From positions 8,613,105-8,677,104 of the forward strand of contig JALGQZ010000013.1 in assembly GCA_023105745.1 (NCBI GenBank): 64,000 bases of DNA. Reading direction: 5' to 3'. Below, piece by piece: positions 55,726-64,000 of this stretch. Position 1 is the stretch's first letter, and every line of letters begins with the position of its first letter. The position numbers and the translations under genes are program-made. Under the pieces are notes generated by a model. That model was not told the DNA's origin. It saw only the letters and a program-made list of their open reading frames with translations, and did not search any database. The stretch is from Austropuccinia psidii. Its lineage: Eukaryota; Basidiomycota; Pucciniomycetes; Pucciniales; Sphaerophragmiaceae.

Positions 55726-57065
55726 TCACTCAGGCTTTTCCCTGGCTGGGAAATTTGCCTGACGGTTGGGTAAGCTTGTTTTGAGGCCTTTGAAACAGGA
55801 CTCGAGACTATGCTTCCCACCACTATAGGTACATAGGCCCTCCTTGATTCTTCTTTCTTTTTCAGAATTTGTCAACTTGAAACCCTTATTCAATAAAGAA
55901 GAATGGGGCTTGTCCCTCTTCTGAAAATTCTTCTTCTTCTTTTGACTTGAGCTTGAAGAACTTTGAGGATGAGAAGAACTTGACTTTGAGGCTTCTGGCT
56001 TCTTCTCTTGATGATGACTCTTTTCATTTTTCCTCTCATGGTACCTGGTATCAAGCTCCAGGGTAATATCCATTAAGTCTTGAAGAGAGTCAATTCTTGA
56101 AGGATGGGAGGCCAATTGATCCAAAATACTGAATGTCAATCCCTTCCTGAAATGATGGATAAGAGCCCTTTCACCTCAATCTCCATTTCTTGAGACAAGA
56201 CTTCTGAACTCAGCAATGTATAAGGATACATGCCTGCCTTCTTTCATTCTTAAGGAATCCAATTCTGTTTCAGATTTTCTGACTTCGTTTGGGTCCCCAA
56301 ATAAGGTGAAGAGTTGAGATTCAAATAATTTCCATCAATTGAGAAGGTAATTTGGATCTTGATTGGTGGGATTGGAAAGATAAGGCTCAATGCATTTCGC
56401 AGCCCTGCCAATGAGAAATGAAGTGGCATAAAGGACCTTCTTTCTGTGTTGAGAGAAGTTTGCCGGATCATTATGAAAGATTAATTGGAATGACTGAAGG
56501 AAGATTCTGACTTTGAAGGGCTGAGTCCCATCAAAGCATTCTGGTGCCTTCATAGATGGAGTCTTGAAGGCGGGTGGTCTTGATGATCCAGAAGAAGAAG
56601 CTGCTTGAAGATTGGCCATAATCTGAGTCATTTGCTGCATAATGGCCAATAAAGATGGTTCAGACTGATGAGAGATAGGATGATTAGACTGGGCTAGAGT
56701 TGGCCCTCCAGTACCTTGGGATGCCTCCACAGGAGCAGGGACACCTTCAGTACCATCAGACTCTTCCTCCTCCACAAAATTATCCTCCTCCTCTTCACCA
56801 TCTCCACCTGGACCCTTGAAAAGGGTCCTTGAATTTCCTGGAAATCCGCCAACTACTCCTGAAAATGGGCTTGATGTTCTTGGCACTCTTCCTTCTTCCT
56901 AGATGGTGCTGCTCCTTAAAAAGTGGGTCCTATGTCCAATTTGTCCCTCAGTTGAAAAACTGCTGGGGTGTCATCAAGAGGAGGCTTAGGAGTTGGATTG
57001 AGAACAGCTTGAGTTCTGGCCTGAGGTCTTGTCTGCCTTGCAGGCGGTCAGTGTTGGATGGGCAT
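55726..57065 (-). pseudogene. F gag with several stops
   Basis: Start ATG at 57065, with a TGA five codons later. Further pieces: SGVVGGFPGNSRTLFKGPGG, acidic linker, HQSEPSLLAIMQQMTQIMAN, FDGTQPFKVRIFLQSFQLIF, SFLIGRAAKCIEPYLSNPTN (56886-56335), stop, LFESQLFTLFGDPNEVRK, stop after RNGD, then a Ser/Lys-rich tail with a knuckle reading CTYSGGKHSLESC, lacking its second Cys (56139-55726). Capsid-type gag of the same family as C. Confidence 0.88.
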
Positions 57066-57806
57066 GATTTCAGGATAAAATGAAATAAAATGAAAAAGAA
57101 TCAAGATTTGAAGATGAAAACTTGAGGCAATTGAAATAATGCTTGAAGTCAAAAGTCAAAATCAATATCTTGAGGAAAAATCAATAAAAATCAATAAATC
57201 AAATGAAATCTTCAGGTAATCAATCAATTAAGTATCAAATGAAAACTTGAAGTCAATAAATCAAATGTCAAATTAATTAAAATCAAAATATTACAAATAA
57301 CTCAATCAATAAAATGAATTCTTGAGGCAAAATCAATTTATGTCAAAAATCTTGAGGTGAAAAATCAGCAAAATCAATGATATATTCCGGTCAATGAATT
57401 TTCTTGAGATCAATATCAATTTCTGTCAAATCAATCAGTCAAATCAGAATCAAGTGGGTTCTTCCTTAAAAATCAAAATTCTTGAAGAATGAATCAAATA
57501 TGAATCTTGATGGGAAGAATGTGTCTGAATAACTTGATGAAAAATTTGAAATCAAATGAAAATTGAGATGACGCCTAAATTATGAATGAATTAAAAAGAA
57601 AATAATGATTTGAGATAAGATTTAAAAAGAGAAACAAAAAAATAAAATTGTGGTCAGCTTTCAATTTTCAGAGTGAAGAATGAATGAGAGAAAGTTGAGA
57701 GGTGACAATGAATCATAAGATTCATAAGCATTAAAGAGTCATAATTTCAATGAATTGAGTGAATGAAATTATAAAGAAAGAATGAACATAATGAAAAGAA
57801 ATTATG
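57066..57806 (-). other. F leader, no gene
   Basis: AATCAA/TTGATT-rich leader matching C (35424-36049). No frame with motif or start support. Confidence 0.6.
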
Positions 57807-57820
57807 AGTTAATTAATATA
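57807..57820 (-). other. F primer-binding site, complementary to its own LTR
   Basis: Sense TATATTAATTAACT one base after the LTR end at 57822. It pairs perfectly over 14 nt with sense AGTTAATTAATATA at 58204-58191 in the same LTR. Confidence 0.6.
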
Positions 57821-57821
57821 A

Positions 57822-59236
57822 TGTCACAGGGGCCCTTGGACAGAAAAACAAGAGTGCCCTGGCACTCAGCAATCAGGGAACTCACTTGGAGGACTCCAAA
57901 GAATAAAGAAAATAAAATAAAAGAATAAGTTCCTCTAAGAAATATGAAGGTACAAGATGAGATGCAATAAGAGGAAAGGGAAGCCAAATGGCCAAAGAGC
58001 CAACCAAGTAAGTCCTTAATCACTGTTTCAACCTGCCAAAATGAACAATGGACTTAGTAAGGATATGACCACCAAATATCCATTGACAGGCAAAGAAAGA
58101 ATAAGAGAAAAGGTGCTAGATGACTGACTTTATAATATCAGTATTTGCTTAACAGAATGAAAAGAAAATAAAGATAAAATAAAATCAAACTATATTAATT
58201 AACTGTGGAAAAACCCCCCAGGGTGGAAAGGGTAGCCGTTAAATGTGAAAAGTTGGGAGCTTGAGTTCTTCAGGCTGAAAACTGATCTTTATTGATCCTT
58301 GAGGCTGTATTGATTGCTTTGGGGATTGATACAGCTGGCTAATATTGAAATTGAAATGGGTTGAATGAATTTCCCATACTTGAAAATGAAATACAGTTCT
58401 TGATGGATCCAGACTGTATTGAAATGAAGGTGGTTGCTAAGATGGATTGAGTGGAGCTTTGACACTTGACAAATGAATTAATGAACTGCCTCTTGAAACC
58501 CTTGAAAATGGTTGAACAGTATTTCCTTGGAGGAATACTGTGAATGAAATTATCCAATGACATCTGGATGGTGTGATTGGTCTTTGACGCTGAAATACTT
58601 GCTCTTGAGCCTTGATGAGTCCTCTGAATGATTGGGTGCCTTGATGACGTGATTATATGTTGTTATATTGAAATGGCCATTTGATATTGCCACCATTGAA
58701 TTGCTGTTGAAAAATGATGCATAATGATATATAACATCATTAATGGCATATTGGTTTATTGGAAAGAAGATTATGTCCAAAGGTCTTGAGATGGAAAGAC
58801 AGAGGGGAAAAAGATGGATGTGATGGTTCAGAGCTTGGAAAGGTTTTTCTGGGTCCTTTGGGGTTTCAGCCACTTTTGGGTTCTGAGCCAAAAACTGGGA
58901 CAAAGGGCGGGAAAGTGTCTTTTGGAAATTTGCGTCAAAGTGCGCAAAAATGCACATTTTGAGCCCAAATGGTCAAAAACTCCATTTGGGCCATTTCCCC
59001 TGGTTTTGAGGGAAATGACCAGAAATACCCAATTGGGCATAAATTGCCTCTATGGCTTCTGGATTGAGGTGAAGGGCCATGAAGGCCCCAAAAGACAAAT
59101 GGCCATAAATGGTCCATAAGACAATGACGTGGCCATATTGACCACTGGTGATGGATAAGGCCAATTGGCCATAAAAGGACTGTGGCTTGATGTGTCATAC
59201 GGAGGTCAAAGGAGGTGAATTGCCATAGTCGTGACA
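57822..59236 (-). repeat. F 5' LTR (1415 bp)
   Basis: Sense TGTCACGACTATGGC at 59236 to CCCCTGTGACA at 57822. It pairs with 36961-37202 plus 50046-51291. The presumed self-primer donor is at 58204-58191; if that is the transcript start, R/U5 is about 383 bp. Confidence 0.92.
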
Positions 59237-59241
59237 CTGAG

Positions 59242-59940
59242 AAAAAATTGTGCATAATGGTATATTATGCGATATATGCACCACTTCTGGATCCTTGAGT
59301 ACGGGGTGCATTGAGGAAGGAAAAGTCTTCCCCTGAACTTGAGCAAAATACTTGATTGGAGGTGAGCTGGTGGCCTCTGGTGGTTGCCAGAGGCCATGGG
59401 CTGAACAATGGCCCACCTGTGGTCTTGAGGTGGGTTTGGCCATTTTGGGTTGGTTGGGATCTGGGGACAAAACTGGCTTAGGTGGGCCCACTTGTGGTTT
59501 GGGAGCTGATTAACTGCCCCCTTGGCCCCTTTTGGACCAAAAGGGGCCTAAGGGTCCAACAGACTGTGTACCATGGCACATGGTCCACAGGTGGTAGAGG
59601 CCGTAGGGGGCCTAAATGGCCCAAAAAGGCCATTTAGGCCAGACCTTCCCTAATATGAAGGGTTGGGCTAAGGGCCCTTGTGGTGGCTAGAGGGGCATAG
59701 GCCCCTGGAAGTCTGAAAGGACCTTCCAGGCCCAAAAACAAAGATAATGGCCTGGGGATTGGTGAGGTGAAGAATTGGCCAACAAGGCCAATGAAGGCAG
59801 GATATGGCCAAGAGTCCATAGAGCACCAAGAGGGTAAAATTGGCCATAAACATATGCTATGGCCCATTGACTATAACTTGGCTTCAGGTTATAATTTCTG
59901 CAACACCCATTGAGGGGGGTGATTATTCGTGGCTGTGACA
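59242..59940 (-). repeat. C 5' LTR, proximal part (U3 side)
   Basis: Continues C's LTR after F. The right edge TGGCTGTGACA ends at 59940. Very rich in GGCC and TTGGCC, with two strong inverted repeats (59371-59396 and 59609-59640). Confidence 0.82.
59609..59640. repeat. Perfect 13 bp inverted repeat in C LTR
   Basis: GGCCTAAATGGCC, a CAAAAA loop, GGCCATTTAGGCC. A strong hairpin in single-stranded or RNA form. Confidence 0.8.
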
Positions 59941-60268
59941 GATAGGTCATATCTCATATTTCTGTAAAAACCAACAAAAATGTAAATATCATGGTAGAGA
60001 CCACAACACCAAAGCCTGTAATGAAGCCAGCTCAGGATGACTGTGTGTAAGATGTTTCAAGGAAGATTTAGATTCTGAGGCCCCAATAGATATGAATAGT
60101 GATAGGTACTTTTGTTCTGCATTCAGAAGAGGCTTCCCCATCAAGCAGGCTGAGCTAGGTAGCCCTAGCTTAGCCAACACTTATGAAGGGCAGCCAAGCC
60201 CAACAAAATCAAAGAATTCAACTCACAGGAAGATTTTCAAATACAATCATTTGATTAAATCCAGCTAA
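59941..60268 (+). pseudogene. LINE ORF1 tail with zinc-finger remnant
   Basis: Frame containing CKYHGRDHNTKAC (59981 on), a TGA at 60038-60040, then CVRCFKEDL and a basic tail to TAA at 60266-60268. Cys/His spacing resembles degenerate CCHC knuckles at the end of LINE ORF1 proteins. It directly precedes an endonuclease-like frame, the usual ORF1-ORF2 order. It begins at the C element boundary, so the 5' part is missing. Weak on its own, supported by context. Confidence 0.5.
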
Positions 60269-60291
60269 TATACATAATTTATGCTCTTTCC

Positions 60292-61176
60292 TTCAATTGA
60301 AATGTCAAAACCAAAAGGAAACTACCCTCAGTGCTCTTAATAATGAACAGAAACATATATGACACTATTATTCAGGAAAAATGGGTTTACTGCCATAAAT
60401 TTCAACCCCCTAAGCATCAAGCATGGGGAAGACTGACCCCAGTTAAAAATCCTACAACATGGTCAAAGAGAGCTCAGTCCTGTATCTACATCCATAACTT
60501 TGTCCAATTAAAAAACATAACATTAATTAGCACAAACTCCCAGAACCTAGCTCAAGTAGTTATAGACATATTTGTCAGGGACATAAACCAGAAACTCATC
60601 CTCTTTGCACTGTACAATCCACCACGCACAATCAGTGGACTCCAGGAATTAGAACAAAGGTTGTTTGATATGAATACCCAGCTTTATCAAATGGTAATTG
60701 CTATACATTCAAATATCCATCATTGGCTCTGGAACCCTAAATACTACCACCACTCAGACCCACGGGCCATGAAATTATTATAGATTTGTGGGAGAAGCAG
60801 CTTCAAGTAGATCCCACCTTTATGGGTGCCTTTTGCTTGGCAATGACTATAGATTTGACATGGGCAAACACTATATAAAATGAAATAATATCCCAATTCA
60901 AAGTAAAACTGGAGAATAATTCATCATATAATCAACCAATTATCTTTGAATTCAACTTGGGAGAGAAAGAAGTTGAAATAAACAAGACACATATGGATGA
61001 ACACCACAATGCTAGGTGAAGGAAAATATCTCAATCAAGTCAGATGGAGAATCAATGATCAACTACAACAACTATCTCAACCTACCAATGAGGGAATAGA
61101 AGAGATTGAAGAGAGACTTAGTGACATTCTACAAAACAAATACTTAAATCAAGTTAAGTATGTTAAAACTAGAGCC
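60292..61176 (+). pseudogene. LINE ORF2 endonuclease domain, decayed
   Basis: In order: NVKTKRKLPSVLLIMN, IIQEKWV (the endonuclease QEPW-type box), PTTWSKRAQSCIYI, LILFALYNPPRTIS, IHHWLWNPKYYHH, a stop and frameshift near 60781, then TIDLTWANTI (about 60847-60880) and SYNQPII. These are the landmarks of an APE-type endonuclease of fungal LINEs. The expected Asp before the N..HH box and the final SDH (here SYN) are altered. No reverse transcriptase follows; an LTR fragment starts at 61177. A dead 5' fragment, probably the sequence into which C inserted. Confidence 0.7.
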
Positions 61177-61738
61177 TGTCACAACCATGGGAAAAAAGCC
61201 CCTCCCAATTGGTGTTTTATGGCAATTGAAGCCTCCACTAATATATGGCCAATTGGTAATATTCTCGTTTGTAGGCCAATTGGCCTTGTAAAGGTCTTAA
61301 GGAGACTTTGGGACACACCCATATGATATGGCCATTCATGACCCCAAACATCATTCTTGACCCTCAGGAAATATACTGTTTAATAGGTATCTTTGGCCAA
61401 TTCTTCACCCTCCAAACTCCAGGCCATTTCCTTGATTTTGACCCCGATGGGTCATTTTGGGTTCCATGGGTCTTTGGCCCCTGGCCCACCCCCTTTGAAT
61501 AGAGGGTTCTGCGCTTAAAGGGCCATTTTGGGCCATTTAGGCCCCTACAGCCTCTACGGCCCAATTAGGCTCCTTTTGGCCTAATTCCAATGAGGCCAAG
61601 AGGGGCCAAGGAGGCAGCCCATCAGCCCTGAGTGGCAGGTGGACCCAGGAGCCACAGATTGACCATAAAAGCCCATGGCCTCTGGCAACCACCAGAGGCC
61701 ATCAGCGCAGTCCATAGGGTAGCTCCACAGAGTGAATA
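61177..61738 (+). repeat. C-like LTR fragment, opposite orientation
   Basis: Starts TGTCACAACCATGGG inside the LINE. Shares GGCCAATT, GGCCAATTCTTCACC and the hairpin at 61675-61702 with C's U3 (compare the reverse complement of 59940-59242). It breaks off near 61738, so it is a truncated LTR. Confidence 0.65.
61675..61702. repeat. Hairpin with 11 bp arms, conserved in C-type U3
   Basis: ATGGCCTCTGG, CAACCA loop, CCAGAGGCCAT. The reverse complement of 59371-59396 has the same arms (10 bp) and loop. Confidence 0.75.
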
Positions 61739-63430
61739 AGCTTAAATTAACTCTATGAGGTGGTATTATGGGAAATAGTTCAATAACACATCATAAGTAC
61801 CACATAAAAGAATTGTGAAAATTCTTGTATTTCTCAATTTCACGCCAAAACATTGGGAATGTGAGAAATCCCATGTTTCATATATACTAAGAAGAGTGTT
61901 ATGCATGTTTGTGGTACTTGATATTATGGTATTCCTACATATACCTTTGCTACACCCATAGTAGATATCAGTCTTTAAGCCTGAATGTCTATTTTGATGT
62001 GAAAAATTGTCATGGGGGACAAAAGGCATCAAAGAGAGCCAGGGTACCCAACTTCTAAGGCCTCTGAGGTGTGGATAGCTCTAAACTTTAAATACATGGC
62101 TAATCATGGCCCAATTAGTATACCAAAAACTTCTGGGAACTTGGTTACCAAGCTAAAATCTCATTAAATTGTAAGAAAATTGCAAATAAGCTACTATTTT
62201 GATGTGCCAAGGAGGTAAAGAGCAACTTAGACTCATGTAGCCTTGTCAATTATTAATTCTTTTCCATGGATAAGCCATAAAATCTTAATCAAAACCCTTT
62301 TTGGACTAGTATACATTGATTTACCACAAAGCAACCAGCCATAGAGTGCTATTTGCAATTATACATGGAATTGAGGTAAAAGCTTCAAATATTCATTAAA
62401 AATACAAGTCTTAATGTATCTTTTTGAAACTTTCAGAGCCAACTAAGAAAATTATGATTAATGAATAAGCAAGAAATAACTGTACTTCTATAAGTAAAGC
62501 TAAAAGGTTTACTTACAGTCCATTTTTGAAGATTCCACGTGAAACAATGAATCTTCACAAATTCACATAAAATACAATCTGTGATGAAATTACCACTAAC
62601 ATTCATAAATTTGAGAAATGAATTACTATTTTTAAATAAAAGAAGATTTCCAATTTTTACTCCTTTTATTCTTAACCACAAATGGGTTGGTAGTCAGGCT
62701 AAAGCATTAATTAAATAATTATGATAATTTTGTGTGACAACAGATGTTGCAATCAATAATCCAAAACTTTTCATTGTTTTCTCACTCACTTGCTTTTACA
62801 TTTTTTCCATAGCACCCCTCTGTGAGCTGTTGTTGACTTAAAAGAGGCCTCCTCTTTCTGTTTTTTTGCAAATCATCACATTTTTCAATTATACCATTAT
62901 TACCATCAAGTAAGTATTAGTTAAGATTTTCTTGAGCGTTTTATTCTTTCAGAATCAATCAGAAAGACGTAAAATCATATAAATAAACCACATATTGTTG
63001 TAATCTTGTTATAAATCAATTTTGATCTTTTAAATCCACAATTACTCATCAAATTTCTCTACTATTATCTTTCAATAAGCTCTTTGGAGTATCAGTGAGT
63101 TATTTATCTGAATTCTTTAATTTTTTCTCTAGCAATAGTTTCCTTCAAGATTTCTCATTATAATTATTATTTTCAAAGATAATTATATATTAAAATAATT
63201 TTATTATTTTAATAAAGAGGTTTTTTATTATTCAATTCTTCTTGTAATTGAGTCTTGTAGACAATTACTGCTTACTGCTATAATCACTAGTAGTTTATAA
63301 CAAGTAAAAGAAATAATTAAATAATTCATTATTGAATTGTGTTTATAATTTTTTATTATATTTCATAAGAACAGTCATAGTACTGTTGATTAGTAGTAAT
63401 ATTATCAAGATTTTTATATACAAATATTAC
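61739..63430 (+). repeat. D-like LTR, diverged, left edge uncertain
   Basis: Shares with LTR D the CATAAG..CCACA start region, AGGGTACCCAACTT, an ACGTG box and the terminal CAGTCATAGTACT.TTGATT....ATTATCAA followed by the end near 63430 (compare 12290-12357). About 500 bp shorter than D's LTR. No gene seen inside. Confidence 0.6.
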
Positions 63431-63524
63431 GGAATATATATCCATCTCCCACCTGTTTCAGACTTCCATTTTGAGATGTTGATACATTCACTTCAAGGTA
63501 CCATTGGGCCCAGATTTTATTGAA
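63431..63524 (-). other. Short region 3' of the G-like frame
   Basis: Non-coding sequence in the sense of the frame at 63525; nothing recognised. Confidence 0.4.
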
Positions 63525-64000
63525 TTATAGTCCTTTTCTTGGTAATATTCCCATTGAAGATAATTTATCCCAGAATTTATTTGAGAGGCTTGCTTTAATT
63601 CCCTCTTCAGTTAATAGCTCTATTAATTGGAATTTGTTCAAGTTGGCTGCTGGAAGGTGACATAAATATTTGTCTTCACATAAAATGTCTTCAGCTTCAT
63701 CCCCATAACAATCTTCAAAGGTAATATATTTCAAGTAAATGTAGTTGTATTGATTTTCTAGGTTTGATTCTGTTTCTTCTTCTTCACTGGGAGGTTTCTG
63801 GATGAATTCAGGGTTTTCCAGTTGCCATTCATAAGGTTCTTCTTGGTTTTTCAATGGTTTGGCCAAGAAATTGATATGGTATGTGTCTTTCAAATTTTTG
63901 TCTCTTTGTTCCATAAGTTTTAAGTCTTTTTCAACTGAATTTATAATATCATCATCTGACAGTTCATGATGTTCACTAAATCTGACTTTATTGATTTTGT
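63525..64000 (-). CDS. G-like gag-tail frame, runs off right edge
   Basis: Minus-strand frame open from the window edge to TAA at 63527-63525; an internal ATG is at 63914. Acidic and Glu-rich upstream (PPSEEEETESNLENQYNY), then ITFEDCYGDEAEDIL, HLPAANLNKFQLIELL and LTEEGIKASLSNKFW, aligning with ITFKELYDYELDSPI, ELPGSNLTNVDFLELL and GIKGNLRNPYW near the end of the large G frame. The part right of 63914 (DDDIINSVEKDLKLM) also resembles the G linker. It is therefore the C-terminal end of a second, diverged G-family gag-protease protein whose bulk lies beyond the window. Function of this tail is unknown. Confidence 0.7.
   Translation of the reverse strand, partial: KINKVRFSEHHELSDDDIINSVEKDLKLMEQRDKNLKDTYHINFLAKPLKNQEEPYEWQLENPEFIQKPPSEEEETESNLENQYNYIYLKYITFEDCYGDEAEDILCEDKYLCHLPAANLNKFQLIELLTEEGIKASLSNKFWDKLSSMGILPRKGL

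Larger units (their letters stand above)
36961..59236 (-). mobile_element. Element F: full-length chromodomain-type gypsy element with G nested in its 3' LTR
   Basis: LTR pair: 57822-59236 (5', 1415 bp) and 36961-37202 joined to 50046-51291 (3', about 1484 bp). Target duplication CTGAG at 36956-36960 and 59237-59241. The LTRs differ at many sites (roughly 8 percent by eye in one stretch), so F is much older than A or G. Gag, protease, RT, RNase H, integrase and a chromodomain remnant are present in order but all carry breaks. Same family as C, into whose 5' LTR it inserted. Confidence 0.94.
12358..59940 (-). mobile_element. Element C: oldest gypsy element, shattered by D, B and F
   Basis: Minus-strand element now in three visible pieces: 12358-13216 (RT/RNase H), 33018-36960 (RT start, protease, gag, leader and part of the 5' LTR) and 59242-59940 (rest of the 5' LTR). 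The pieces join exactly at target duplications ATACT (13212-13216/33018-33022, around B) and CTGAG (36956-36960/59237-59241, around F). The intact order is confirmed by element F, a relative that still has these segments contiguous. Its 3' half lies beyond D and is not in the window. The outer flank at 59941 is GATAG. Confidence 0.88.

Noticed and set aside
59634..59950. Minus frames in the C LTR U3
   Set aside because: GGCC-rich LTR sequence, multiple competing frames, no motifs.
1..64000. Host protein-coding genes, tRNA, rRNA or CRISPR arrays
   Set aside because: None could be supported; nearly all sequence is assigned to retroelements or simple repeats.

Overview
This is a 64 kb, strongly AT-rich eukaryotic window made almost entirely of LTR retrotransposons of the Ty3/gypsy type, inserted into one another. 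The protein style (gag-pol frames with retropepsin, YxDD reverse transcriptase, RNase H and HHCC/DDE integrase), the short GT..AG introns, the very long LTRs and the nesting fit a repeat-bloated rust fungus. From recollection of its retroelement proteins my best guess is Austropuccinia psidii (myrtle rust) or a close relative; this was not tested by search. I see no convincing host gene, rRNA, tRNA or CRISPR array. LAYOUT. Element E (1-6938, minus) runs off the left edge: 5' LTR, leader, gag and pol as far as RNase H. It sits in an A-family LTR fragment (6939-8193). A non-element island with a GC-richer minisatellite follows (8194-9779). Then comes the 3' end of element D (9780-12357, plus: pol tail and 3' LTR). 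Element C (minus) is the old platform, split into 12358-13216, 33018-36960 and 59242-59940. It was hit by D, by B (13217-33017, plus, target duplication ATACT) and by F (36961-59236, minus, CTGAG). B was hit by A (15055-25151, plus, GGGAT) inside its leader intron. F was hit by G (37203-50045, minus, GCGG) inside its 3' LTR. Beyond C lie a decayed LINE fragment (59941-61176), a C-like LTR piece, a D-like LTR and a G-like gag tail running off the right edge. AGES from LTR pairs, by eye: A has about 1 mismatch in 1838 bp and an unbroken 2064-codon frame, so it is very young. G is young, B differs at about 25 sites in 1439 bp, F is clearly older and C is oldest. HOW THE PARTS WORK. A, B and E are diverged members of one lineage. 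Each has a leader, a small 5' exon beginning AG^TG, a short intron of about 70-90 nt, then a gag-pol frame in which a second, conserved reading frame (here called gag1) overlaps the first 500-700 nt in the +1 phase. In A and B the AUG appears to be assembled by splicing. C and F are chromodomain-type elements whose 14 nt next to the 5' LTR are perfectly complementary to a segment inside their own LTR, as in Tf1-type self-priming. G keeps only a large gag-protease frame and an integrase tail; low-complexity repeats and a duplicated tail domain of unknown function replace its reverse transcriptase. It would depend on a partner for replication.
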